DNA of 13,638 bases from Funneliformis mosseae (GCA_910592005.1 CAJVPP010002753.1:1-13638); one strand, 5' to 3'; shown: positions 1 through 9,070, counted from the first letter of the stretch. Translations and numbers: made by a program. Notes: generated by a model from the letters alone, not told the origin.

Positions 1-300
1 TTGTTTATTCGCTTTGTTTACATGTTTACATATATTTCTAATTTAAGCATTTGTTTAGAATATAAATGGATGTCGATTACAATAATAACAAATAATTTTC
101 TTTCGAACAAAAATGGTTAAAACAAAAGAATTGAATGCTAAACAATATAGGGCAATTCTTTATAGCCACAATCGAGGTGATTCATATCAAAAAATTGCTG
201 ACATGCTATAAATTGATCTAAAATTTGCAAATCATCAAAATTAGCTTAGCCAATTAGCATATATCAAAAATTGGCCAAAATTAATTAAAGTTTAATCTTT
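1..300 (+). mobile_element. Remnant of a Tc1/mariner-like DNA transposon (5' part)
   Basis: This stretch holds the transposase start described separately (113-211) with its AT-rich leader. Downstream are short inverted words: GCCAATT at 249-255 faces AATTGGC at 269-275, and TTGGCCAA at 271-278 is a palindrome. No complete terminal inverted repeat or TA target duplication can be fixed because the left end lies at or beyond the window edge. The body of the transposase (DDE region) is absent, so this is an internally deleted or truncated copy. The transposon assignment rests on the N-terminal protein similarity; the element's borders are inference. Confidence 0.4.
113..211 (+). pseudogene. N-terminal stub of a Tc1/mariner-like transposase
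   Basis: An ATG at 113 opens 32 codons ending in TAA at 209-211. The peptide begins MVKTKELNAKQYRAIL and continues with HNRGDSYQKIADML. This matches the first helix-turn-helix of Tc1/mariner transposases, where a conserved basic start is followed by a helix, an R-G-x-S-Y-x-K-I-A turn and a recognition helix that binds the terminal repeats. The stop falls inside the recognition helix, and nothing downstream restores the second DNA-binding helix or the catalytic DDE domain. It is therefore a dead fragment. Chance resemblance is possible at this length, but the order of the K-E-L, R-G-x-S-Y and K-I-A positions is specific. Confidence 0.6.
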
Positions 301-351
301 TTTATTTATAATCATTTGATATTCAATTAAAATATATTAAAAATAATACTG

Positions 352-480
352 TAACTAATTATAATCAGTGATAAATAAGCATCATAAAGTTGTAATTAGT
401 TATAAGATTAATAAAAATTAAATTACAACTAGTTGTAACTAGTGATAAATAAGCATTATATAGTTGCAATTAATTGCAAT
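352..480. repeat. Two-copy 74-bp repeat with palindromes
   Basis: AGTGATAAATAAGCAT occurs at 367-382 and again at 441-456, a 74-bp spacing, and similarity continues for about 36 bases (copy 1 AAGTTGTAATTAGTT, copy 2 TAGTTGCAATTAATT). Copy 1 is flanked by an inverted pair TAACTAATTA / TAATTAGTTA. Copy 2 sits between a perfect 16-bp palindrome at 423-438 (TTACAACTAGTTGTAA) and another at 464-479 (TTGCAATTAATTGCAA). This could be a subterminal repeat of the neighbouring transposon remnant or an independent small foldback unit. No coding potential is seen. Confidence 0.6.
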
Positions 481-483
481 GCC

Positions 484-900
484 ATCTTTAAAATATATTA
501 ATAATCAGCTAAATTATATCAAAATAAAATAAACTTAAAAGGAAATATAACTAATATTTTGTATTTTAAATCATAAAATTTATGTTAAAATATTTAATTT
601 ATAGTATTTTCTATTAATTAGACTAATAGCTAAATATTCTTTTACATTTTGTCAAATTAAAATTTGATAATTCATAGATATAAATTAACTTAAAATATAA
701 TAAACTAATATTATATAATTATAACTTTCTAAGTAAAAATTAATATCTTATTTTTTTGCTAAAATAATATTAAATATTTGAAAAATTTGTTGAAATAAAA
801 TTATTTATAAGAACAATTTTATTTATATTATATAATAAATTATTTTAATAAATTATTTCTGATTTATTTTAAATATTATATTAATTTAATATTAATACTC
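484..900. other. AT-rich stretch without a gene
   Basis: Both strands are dense in stops, with no splice-bounded open stretch and no tandem repeat that stands out from the A/T composition. Nothing is annotated here. Confidence 0.6.
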
Positions 901-1072
901 TAAACGATTCAGTTTGGTCTGGATTATAGGCCAATCTAAAACTGAACTGAAAATTTTAGTTCAGTTTAGTTCAGATTATAAATCTTAAAAATGCTAATCT
1001 GAAACTAAACTGAACTATAAACTAGTAAAAATCTGAATTGAACTGAAAATTTTGGATTAATCTGAAATTTTA

Positions 1073-1926
1073 GAACAATAATTTGATCATTCCAATCAAA
1101 TGATTTTCTTATCATTTATCTGAAATGATAATTTGATCGTTCTAATCAAATGATTCTTTTATTATTCATTTGAAACAATAATTTGATCATTTCAATTAAA
1201 CGATTTTTTATCATTCATTTAGAACAATAATTTAATCATTCCAATCAAATGATTCTTTTATTGTTCATTTAAAATGATAATTTGATCGTTTCAATCAAAC
1301 AATTCTTTTATTATTCGTTTGGAATAATAATTTCATCATTCCAATCAATGATTCTTTTATTGTTCGTTTAGAATAATAATTTAATCATTTCAATTGAACG
1401 ATTCTTTTATCATTTGTTTGAATGATAATTTCATTATTCTAATCAAATGATTTTCTTATCATTCATTTGAAATAATAATTTGATCATTTCAATTAAATGA
1501 TTCTTTTATCATTTGTTTGAAATGATAATTTTATTATTTCAATTGAATGATTCTTTTATCATTCATTTGAAATGATAATTTAATCATTCCAATTGAACAA
1601 TTTTCTTATTGTTCGTTTGAAATAATTAAAGTTATCATTCTAAAAGAATGATTAAATTATCATTCTAATCAAATGATTTTCTTATTATTTATTTAAAATG
1701 ATAATTTTAATCATTCTAATTAAATGATTCTTTTATCGTTCTTTTGAAACAATAATTTAATTGTTTTAATCGAACAATTCTTTTATTATTTATTTAAAAT
1801 GATAACTTCAATCATTCCAATTGAACAATTCTTTTATTATTCTTTTGAAATGATAATTTAATTGTTTTAATTGAATGATTCTTTATCATTTATTTAGAAC
1901 GATAACTTTAATCATTCCAAATGATC
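1073..1926. repeat. Tandem array, about 17 units of a 49-51 bp hairpin-forming repeat
   Basis: Unit starts such as GATCATTCCAATCAAATGATT recur near 1085, 1134, 1186, 1234, 1283, 1333, 1383, 1432, 1482, 1532, 1583, 1659, 1710, 1760, 1810, 1860 and 1909, with one half-length unit at about 1632-1658. Each unit contains two alternating small inverted repeats. One has the form ATCATTyryTTGAAATGAT and the other AATCATTyyAATyrAAYGATT, joined by AATTT and CTTTT spacers, so the array is effectively a string of 20-bp hairpins. Copies differ almost only by C/T and G/A changes. The reading frames are closed throughout, so the array is non-coding. Confidence 0.85.
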
Positions 1927-1927
1927 T

Positions 1928-1953
1928 AAAATTTCAGATTAATCTGAAATTTT
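1928..1953. repeat. Perfect 26-bp palindrome at the right border of the array
   Basis: The sequence is centred between 1940 and 1941 and reads AAAATTTCAGATT on each strand from the outside in. It overlaps the 20-bp inverted repeat shared with 1055-1074. A shorter copy of the same palindrome (TTCAGATTAATCTGAA) lies at 2085-2100, near the outer right end of the element. Confidence 0.8.
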
Positions 1954-2107
1954 CAGTTTGGTTTGGATTTTTTTCAGTTCAGATTAGATTTATAATCTGA
2001 AAAAAATCTGAACTGAACCGAAAATTTTTAGATTGAATTTTTTGCAATCTGAAACTGAATCAAAGTTGATCTGAACTGAAAATTTTCAGATTAATCTGAA
2101 CTATTCA

Positions 2108-3793
2108 AAGCTTTAATATAATATCATACAATAAATTTGCAAACAATAACTATAAGGATTGTAAATAAATATAAAGGACCATAAATAATAACAGTTTCAA
2201 AGGGTTTATGAAGAATAAATTTTATATTAGATTAATTATACTCCTTTATTAATATAATATATAAGTTCAGTGCCTAAAAGATTAACATCTCATTGGTATT
2301 AAAAACTTAAAGAAAATACAGAAATATTTATATATGTTAAATAATTAATAAAATGAATTAAACTAAATATATCAAAGGAAATAAAATTGCTGTGTCAATA
2401 AAATTGCTAGATCTGCAGGTAACTAAATGGATATCTATGATATACATAATTATCAAGGATAATAAAATTATTTAGGAATTACATAATGATCAATAATAAT
2501 AAAATGGATAAAAATGATCTTCTTAAAGATCTACATGACAATAAAATTGCCTTTCTAGTTTACTAATTAAATATATCTAAAATTTCACCTGTCACAACAT
2601 ATTTAGAATAAATATATATTTTAAATTATCTTATATTTTGAATATTTTAAATACATATTTCAAATATTAACATATTTAAATTACAATAAGAATATATTAA
2701 TTAGTTATTAAGATAATCTGAAGTGAATATTTAAAATATTATTAAAATTTTCATTTAAGATAAATTAGCATTTAAGATATGTATAACTTAAGTAATCTTT
2801 ATATTTAAAATATTAATACATTTAAATTATTACAGATTTAAATTATCTAATTTTTTTAATTAATATATAAAAGTAAATAATATATATTTATTATAAAATT
2901 TTTACATTTCTTTAAAATTATCAAATATATAAGGTAAATAAAAATATTAAAAATAATATTAGAATTGACAATTTATTACCTTAATATTACAATTATTAAT
3001 AAAATAATCAATTCAAATCTTTTTAAATTTTATTATTAATTTGATAAATTTAATATAATAATAATTTTTCACTTTAAGTCTGAATTACTTAAAACTTTTT
3101 ATAAAGATAAATTTATGTTTTGATAAAAGTGAATCTGAAAAAGCTTTGTTAAAATTAAATTTGCTTTAGCTAAAATTTTATTTTATAAAATTATCTAAAG
3201 GTTTTCTAATATTGTATCAAACATAGAATTAATAATGATTTAGTGAAGTTTCTATTATATAAAAATGTTAGAGTATTTTTTTAAAATTGATTAAATATCT
3301 ATTTCAATTTTTATAATTAAATCATTTAATATTAGTATATATTCAAATTTAGTAAAATAAAATTAAAAAACTTTAAGTATTTTATAATACTTATTGATCT
3401 TTAAATATTATTAAAAAGAATAAAATAAAATTTATATAAAAATTTAAAAAGAATTTATAATATGATTGATTAAATAGTTATACAAAGTTTATATAAAAGA
3501 AGAATCTTGTAAAATTAATCTTTAAAAATAATAAAATCATGAATGATTTAATCATTTAATAAGATATATTAATTATTTTTAAATCTAATAATAAAATACA
3601 TTTAAATATATGAATTATTATTATAGTTTATATATATAACTTTCTTAAAATAGTATCAATTCAAGTTTATATTACATTTATTTTTGTGATATTTACATAA
3701 TATAATATATAATACAATTTAAAACAAATTATATAATTATTAAAATATATAAATCAGAAAATTCTTTTAAAAAATTTTTATAACAATATAATT
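2108..3793. other. Long AT-rich intergenic stretch, no gene seen
   Basis: No open frame of useful length or convincing splice-bounded coding segment is visible on either strand. The only pattern of note is the word AATAAAATTGC at 2380-2390, 2397-2407 and 2540-2550, with a degenerate copy at 2461-2470, possibly the last trace of an old repeat. An AATAAA-like word on the minus strand at 3682-3677, about 110 bp past the stop of the main gene, could be its polyadenylation signal, but such words are common by chance at this base composition. Confidence 0.5.
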
Positions 3794-6700
3794 TTAAAAA
3801 ATACATTCATCAATTAATCTACCAATATTTTCATCATCTTTATCAATTATATTACTATAATCATAATTAGAATTTCCTGTAAATATTTCTTCATATTTAT
3901 GATCTTTTGGTTTGTAAAAATTATATAATCTTCCAATTATTCTAATAATACAAATTATTAAATTTATGCATGATAATAAAAGTGTTAATATAGGTATAAT
4001 GTCATAAAAAATGGCATTATTAATGTATATTATCTTGATTAATAAATATAATTTTGTTATTAGATTTACAAAAAAATAGTTTAAAATTAATAAATAGTTA
4101 AAGAAAAAAATATGTATACATACCTGGATAATTACTTGAGGAATTTCTTCAACAAATATATTGATGTAAGTTCCCCAAAATATTTTACTTAATGCAGTTT
4201 CAGAAAATATAGCATGAAAAATTTCATATCCTGCAATTTTTGATTCAAGTAAAGTTAAAACTTCAACATCAGCTCCTGCTAATAAGGTGAATAATGATAT
4301 CATTTGTGTATGATTTCTTGACCATTCTGAAAATTCATTTACTTCATTTTCTTGCCTTATAATTACAAATGCCCATACTAAACGTACAATAAATGAAACT
4401 ACTAGAATTGAAAAACTTAAAGGAGTGTATTATTTTTGTAAATATATAATATTTAAAGAAGTTTATATAGAGAGTGATTTAATTTTTTATTTTACCTTGG
4501 GATAAATAATCCATCAACGTTCATTGATCTCGTGTTAATAAAAGAGTATCAATAACGATGTTAAAAATAATAAGACCAAATTGTAAAATTTTAATATTCT
4601 TTGCCTAAATAAAAAAAATATATTTTAGTATTTGACTTATTTCGCTTCATTAGGTATCGATACTATTTTGTCAAAATAAGTTTACCCCTCAACTATGATG
4701 GTCATGATATATACCTCACTATTCATGCGTTTAGCCCATAAATAAAGTAAGATCAGTAGTGTGCACACGCATACTAATAATACAATGAGAGGTAGAACGT
4801 TGGAATTCCATAGATGTGCTAATTTAACATTTCAAATAATATATTTAGCTATTTAAAAATACATTATATGTAAAAAAAAAAACACCCATAAGATAATTAC
4901 GATGACGCTTATATCCATAATCTTCATCTAAAAATCTTGAAGATTCTCCAAAAGTAATGGCAGTGATAGGCTTATAACTAATCAAAGTATTTAAATCAAT
5001 CATTGCTAATCTTGCTGATCTTTCTCGTTTATTTTCATCATCTTGAATATTAATTGATAAAAAGATTTGTTTTGAAGAAACAGAACTGTCAATTTCAGTC
5101 CTTTTATTAGTTGTTATACGATTTAAACTGACAGGAATTACATCAGCCAATTCTCGTGTTATATTCGTATAAAAAACATTGCGTTCGATTACGCTAAGCT
5201 TATAAAAATGTTGCGTCCCCTCTGGAGTCAATCTAACCCGTCCCATGACGTTACCAGAGCTTTTTTCTGGTTCAAGGTCTATTTGAATGATAATATACAG
5301 TATATAAATAAATAATTTCGATATCACTTAAAATTAATGAAATTTATACAGCGTATACCTGTTGTAAAAGACCAAACTCTTTCTTTTACGCCATAGAGAG
5401 GCTCTTGGTTAGCACTGTTCTTTACGAAATTATCTCCAACTACAACATAATATCTTCTGCCAGGTTGATTGAATGTGCTTTTGATTATATGAATTATAAT
5501 GGTATTATTATTATCACCATAATTAACGAATTCATTGTTCACACCAGCAATGATTTGACGTAAATTCCCATCATCTTGATAAATTGCAATGCTACCAGTT
5601 GATAAAACAACTTCGTCATAATACTGAATTGTAAGGAATGTTAAATTAAACGGGATAGTATCATTAATCTTTGGAGTTGTGGTTTTGATATGTAAATTAT
5701 TATATCCATGATCTATAATAATTTTAAAATGCGTAATTAATAAGGTTAAATTTTTAATTTAAAATAACTTTTATTTTTTATTTAGCGCCTGGCCTGTTAC
5801 ATTACCTCGTTCCTTCTCAATCTTTTGCAAATCAGTAGTGATCAAATTCCAAGTTTGCTTACTTCCATTTTGAGCAAGTACATAAGTATTATTATTTAAG
5901 ATTGTCGAGATGCCTAGACAGTCTTTCACGTCATAATATTTTTCATTGTCATCAAAAATATAACAAACAACCACATTTTGACCATTAACATTACGTGTTC
6001 CACTTAAAAAATAACCTCCATATTGTAATGATTGAATATTATATTGAAAAATTCCTGGTGTTATATTAAATGGCTTAATATTATATATAGCTCCCGAAGA
6101 AAGAAAATCAACCTTTAGATAAAAAATGTCTAAATTGTATCGACTTTTATCTTCAGCTGTTACTATACAAGTTTGTCCAACTTCAACATTTGCAATTTCG
6201 CAATGAATATCAGTAAACTCAATGCCTAGCATTGAAACCTGATAAAGAATAACAGGTTTTCGTTTAGTAACATATCCAAATTCTAAAATTATGGCATAGA
6301 TTCCTCCTCGTGAAATAAAAGGATTTAGGATTAAGTTTGTAGAACCTGTAGAATTGGCATAAACTATCGTATATCTTCCGTCCACCATTGGAACGGCTGT
6401 AATTATCAGGTTAATAAAGTTTGTAAATCGTAATGTATCTTGCGCTAGTAATTGAATTTTTCCCTTTTTATTGCTTTATTAAAAAAAATAAGTGATTAAT
6501 TAAATTTATATTATAAAATTAAATTTAAATTTTATTAAAAGATTAATTAGTTACACTTTGTATTGTTGCCAGGTATATTCATTAGTAATATTTTTTTGTG
6601 CCAAACGGAGAAAACCATTTTCAGGATTAAAATTCACAAAAATACTTCTGCTTAGCCATTGATTAGCGGTAACATTAACATATGCAGGTCCAAGTGAAAT

Positions 6701-7231
6701 GTTGCTGTAAAAAAAGCAAAATAATATTTATTGGTTTACACGTTGATATACTTAATTATTTACTTAAATACAAATTTTGAACTTTTCTAACCTGTATATA
6801 TATCCGTTTAAATCAACAACTATTGCCCGTTCATTATAAGTAAATGGATTTATGTCTGGGGCTTCCGCATAAGTTATTAACAAAAAAGGTCTTCTTATAG
6901 GAAATATTTCAATTCTACTCGCAAATCTTCCATTGACGTTCAAAAATTGGAAGTTAAAATCTGGTATATCCAATTTAAGATCAACAGGTACAACTTTTCC
7001 ATTAGGATAAATCGTTCGCAGTGACAAGTATTTACCATCTTCAAAAATATCTGGACGAATGATATGAACGACTATCGTATTATCATAATAACTAACTATA
7101 TTATATATAATGGGTGTACTGTCACTGGCGTTCTCAGTTTCATTATATGTAAAAATATTTTTTGAATTTATTGGAAATATCACAAATGAAATAATTGATA
7201 AAAGTATATACAAAATATTAAAGAGGTTCAT
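3794..7231 (-). CDS. Nine-exon gene for a large receptor-like membrane protein (Glomeromycotina-type family), with a frameshift in exon 7
   Basis: Exons, read on the minus strand: 7231-6792, 6704-6555, 6473-5806, 5712-5359, 5278-4886, 4818-4715, 4604-4496, 4415-4124 and 4033-3794. All eight introns are GT..AG, 67-110 bp, and phases agree at each junction. The ATG at 7231 is chosen because it opens a clear signal peptide (residues 1-23). About 650 residues of beta-rich, sequon-rich ectodomain follow. Residues about 432-537 look Ig-like (Big_5/SbsA type, ending WSFTT), and about 559-648 look like a SEA/ferredoxin-type juxtamembrane domain; both are inference. Hydrophobic segments lie near 675-697, 709-727, 736-759 and 849-867. 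The conserved-looking block IFVEEIPQVIIQ (826-837) precedes the last one, and an acidic tail ends at residue 916. Exon 7 hits TGA at 4523-4521 and the match resumes in another frame, so one base is missing. I recognise the family only as an expanded uncharacterised fungal one; function is unknown. Confidence 0.8.
4516..4530 (-). other. Single-base frameshift in exon 7 of the membrane-protein gene
   Basis: Exon 7 enters in phase 0 and reads FGLIIFNIVIDTLLLTRDQ, then TGA at 4523-4521. From AAC at 4521-4519 a different frame reads NVDGLFIP, ends at a GT donor in phase 2, and joins exon 8 as IPSFSILVVSF. Adding one base near 4524 brings the two halves to the spacing I recall for relatives. No intron of plausible size can explain the switch. 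It may be a true lesion or a sequencing/assembly error; the rest of the gene shows no other damage. Confidence 0.65.
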
Positions 7232-7364
7232 TATTTTTTTTAAGAATTTGAATTTATTTAACTTTACATTTAATATTTAATGACTTTCGTTCAAATGGTG
7301 ACCAAAACGGGAGAAATAAATTTAGAAAAGTACATAGACAATACAATCAGATAGTTTAATTATT

Positions 7365-7374
7365 CTTTTATATA
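7365..7374 (-). promoter_or_regulatory. Possible TATA box for the membrane-protein gene
   Basis: TATATAAAAG on the minus strand lies about 135 bp upstream of the ATG at 7231, a reasonable position given an unknown 5' leader. The surrounding DNA is AT-rich, so the match is weak evidence. No other promoter element was identified. Confidence 0.3.
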
Positions 7375-7469
7375 AATAGATCTGTTTAAGTATAAATATA
7401 GAAGTTTTGCCAAATTGGTTTTTAAGTTTAACGTATTACCATTAAAAAAAAAGATACATTACAATAAAT

Positions 7470-7700
7470 TTGCATGGCTGCATTGCATATTTCATAAAAA
7501 TAAATGATCAGCAATATTTTTATTTGAATTTTTTTAATTTCAGGTTCGATTGCTTCAGGATGCAGCGAGTGAAGAATTTCCAGATCTTGCGTTTTTCAGG
7601 TTCCTATTTCAGTTGGTTCGGCTCCAAAAGTTTATACATTAGGAGTCGCGGTAGAGTGAATTGTTGAATTATGTCTCAGGGCCAGCATAGATGCTTATAT
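7470..7700 (+). other. Coding-like island of uncertain origin, possible orphan exon or repeat fragment
   Basis: Composition becomes noticeably less AT-rich from about 7545 to 7690. A polypyrimidine-like tract ending TTTCAG (7538-7543) resembles a splice acceptor. After it, one frame reads VRLLQDAASEEFPDLAFFRF and on to a TAG about 33 codons in. A second, longer frame opens at an ATG at 7470 and runs 65 codons to a TGA at 7665-7667, passing RFSGSYFSWFGSKSLYIRSR. The two overlap, so at most one is real. No partner exon with a start is visible upstream, and no family was recognised. A fragment of a dispersed repeat that once carried coding sequence is as likely as a gene. Confidence 0.25.
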
Positions 7701-7895
7701 CTCCTTTTGTATATCATATATAATATTATTATTATTTATTTTGTTTACGAATTAATGGCAATTTAGATTATATAAAATAATACGTGTGAAATGGTGTAAA
7801 AAAATGTAACACAATTTTTAACTTTAACGTTAAGGCTGAAATTTTGTATATTATTCGCATACATATGCCGATCATCTATAAAGTTGACTTTTTTA

Positions 7896-8223
7896 CTGTA
7901 ACCGGTCGGTCAACCGGTCAGTTAAAATCGGTCAAATTTCAAAAGTCACGGGACGGACGATCATTTTGCAGATCGATAAAAAAAAACTCTTTGTAAAAAC
8001 TCGGTATAGAATTTTTTGAAGTAAAAACATAATCGCTATGTTCAGATCAGTGTTCCGAATATAGCGACATATTATTTTTTACCCATATATAAATGTGGAA
8101 GTATCGGATATTCTCGGCTGTCCCGTAACTTATGAAATTAGCTGTAACCGGTCGGTCGGTCAAAGGCCTTTGACCGACTGTTGACCGACCGTTGACCGAC
8201 CACGACCGACCGTTACCATCCCT
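7896..8223. repeat. GGTC/GACC-rich palindromic repeat island
   Basis: CTGTAACCGGTCGGTC occurs exactly at 7896-7911 and 8142-8157, a 16-bp direct repeat 246 bp apart. The second copy opens a dense cluster: a perfect 24-bp palindrome at 8155-8178 (GTCGGTCAAAGG and its complement), then repeated TTGACCGACC words, ending GACCGACCGTTACCATCCC at 8203-8221. That end is close to the inverse of the starting TAACCGGTCGGTC. The CpG-rich composition contrasts sharply with the surrounding AT-rich DNA. It looks like part of a non-autonomous DNA element; the inverted terminal reading GGGATGGTAAC would suit a hAT-like end, but no opposite end or target duplication was found. Confidence 0.6.
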
Positions 8224-8239
8224 ATTCGGGAACGCTGTA

Positions 8240-8944
8240 ATTTTATCTTTTAGGAAGTATGGTGAAACGAAACCAGCTTAATTCGCTTGAAAGCAAATTT
8301 TATCTATATGCTATTTACATTCAATTATTTATAAATTAACAAAAAAAATTAATTTTAGTAAAATAAATTAATATTAAATAAAATATATATGTAAAATTAA
8401 TTATAAAAAAGTGTCTAATACACAAAGATAGTATGAATATATGTGTAAAATTTTAGCGCATATTATGCAGGATTTTTAGTCGAAACTAAAAGGTTAAGTA
8501 TATGTAATGCAAAAACATTACTTCTAATAAAAGTCTCACAATAATGATTCAATTTCGATAAAAATTGATATCTCGTTGCTTTATAATAATATAAATTTAT
8601 GTATAAAATATATATGATACGATATTCCGATCCGAGTTAAAAATAAATTGAAAACGGCATTTTTAATAAATGATCGTCGCATTATGTGATAAATTGAGAT
8701 TCCTTAGCGTAATTAAATTTAAGGAGTGTGATAAATGGCAAAGTCAAATCTTATATTTTAGTGAGATTTTATTGAGTTGAAATAAACGTAAACTGATTAT
8801 AAAGCATGAATAGCTCAAAAATAATTGAACTTTTTTCGCCAATAATTGAGTTAATTTTTTATCTTATTGTTTATAATAAAACCTTGATTTTATCTTACGT
8901 GAATATATTCTAATTTACGTGATTTGTTTATCATTTGACTCGGG

Positions 8945-8979
<35 letters not shown>

Positions 8980-9070
8980 GAAAATTCTTTCCAGTTAAAC
9001 TTTTTTTTTCTTTGGTTATAAAGCTCTTTCCAACACTTTAAAAAAGTTCAAAATAGGTAGCGCACGATTT
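8240..9070. other. AT-rich stretch without a gene, containing a 29-T run
   Basis: No sustained open frame is present on either strand. A homopolymer of 29 T lies at 8947-8975, which could be the reversed poly(A) tail of an old retroposed copy or a simple slippage product. Flanking sequence gives no recognisable retroposon body. Confidence 0.5.

Larger units (their letters stand above)
903..2107. mobile_element. Foldback-like (MITE/satellite) repeat element of about 1.2 kb
   Basis: The block has three parts: a left flank (903-1074), a tandem hairpin array (1073-1926) and a right flank (1925-2107). Both flanks are built from repeated words such as CTGAACTGAAAATTTT, TTCAGTTTAGTTCAGAT and AATCTGAA, in opposite overall orientation. 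Directly next to the array, GATTAATCTGAAATTTTAGA at 1055-1074 has an exact 20-bp inverted partner at 1925-1944, so the array is framed by a perfect inverted repeat. The outer edges (near AACGATTCAGTTTGG on the left and AATCTGAACTATT on the right) are only loosely complementary, and no target-site duplication is obvious. No protein is encoded. It resembles foldback or MITE-like non-autonomous elements; the class is inference. Confidence 0.55.

Noticed and set aside
1073..1926. A CRISPR array
   Set aside because: The repeats are directly adjacent with no unique spacers, units vary by transitions throughout, and the context is a eukaryotic genome.
3794..4303. A 169-codon continuous minus-strand frame taken as a stand-alone gene
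   Set aside because: Its first methionine lies inside exon 8 of the larger gene and it reads through a GTATGT..CAAG intron at 4123-4034; the spliced reading fits the family much better.
4485..4604. A small intron within exon 7 to remove the TGA
   Set aside because: The only GT..AG pairs available would span about 30 bp, well below the 67-110 bp of all other introns here.
5324..5542. A 72-codon minus-strand frame as its own gene
   Set aside because: It starts at an internal GTG and runs into the intron at 5358; it is the middle of exon 4.
7595..7640. A tRNA T-arm-like word GGTTCGGCTCC near 7616-7626
   Set aside because: No pairing acceptor stem, anticodon arm or A-box could be found at the right distance on the same strand.
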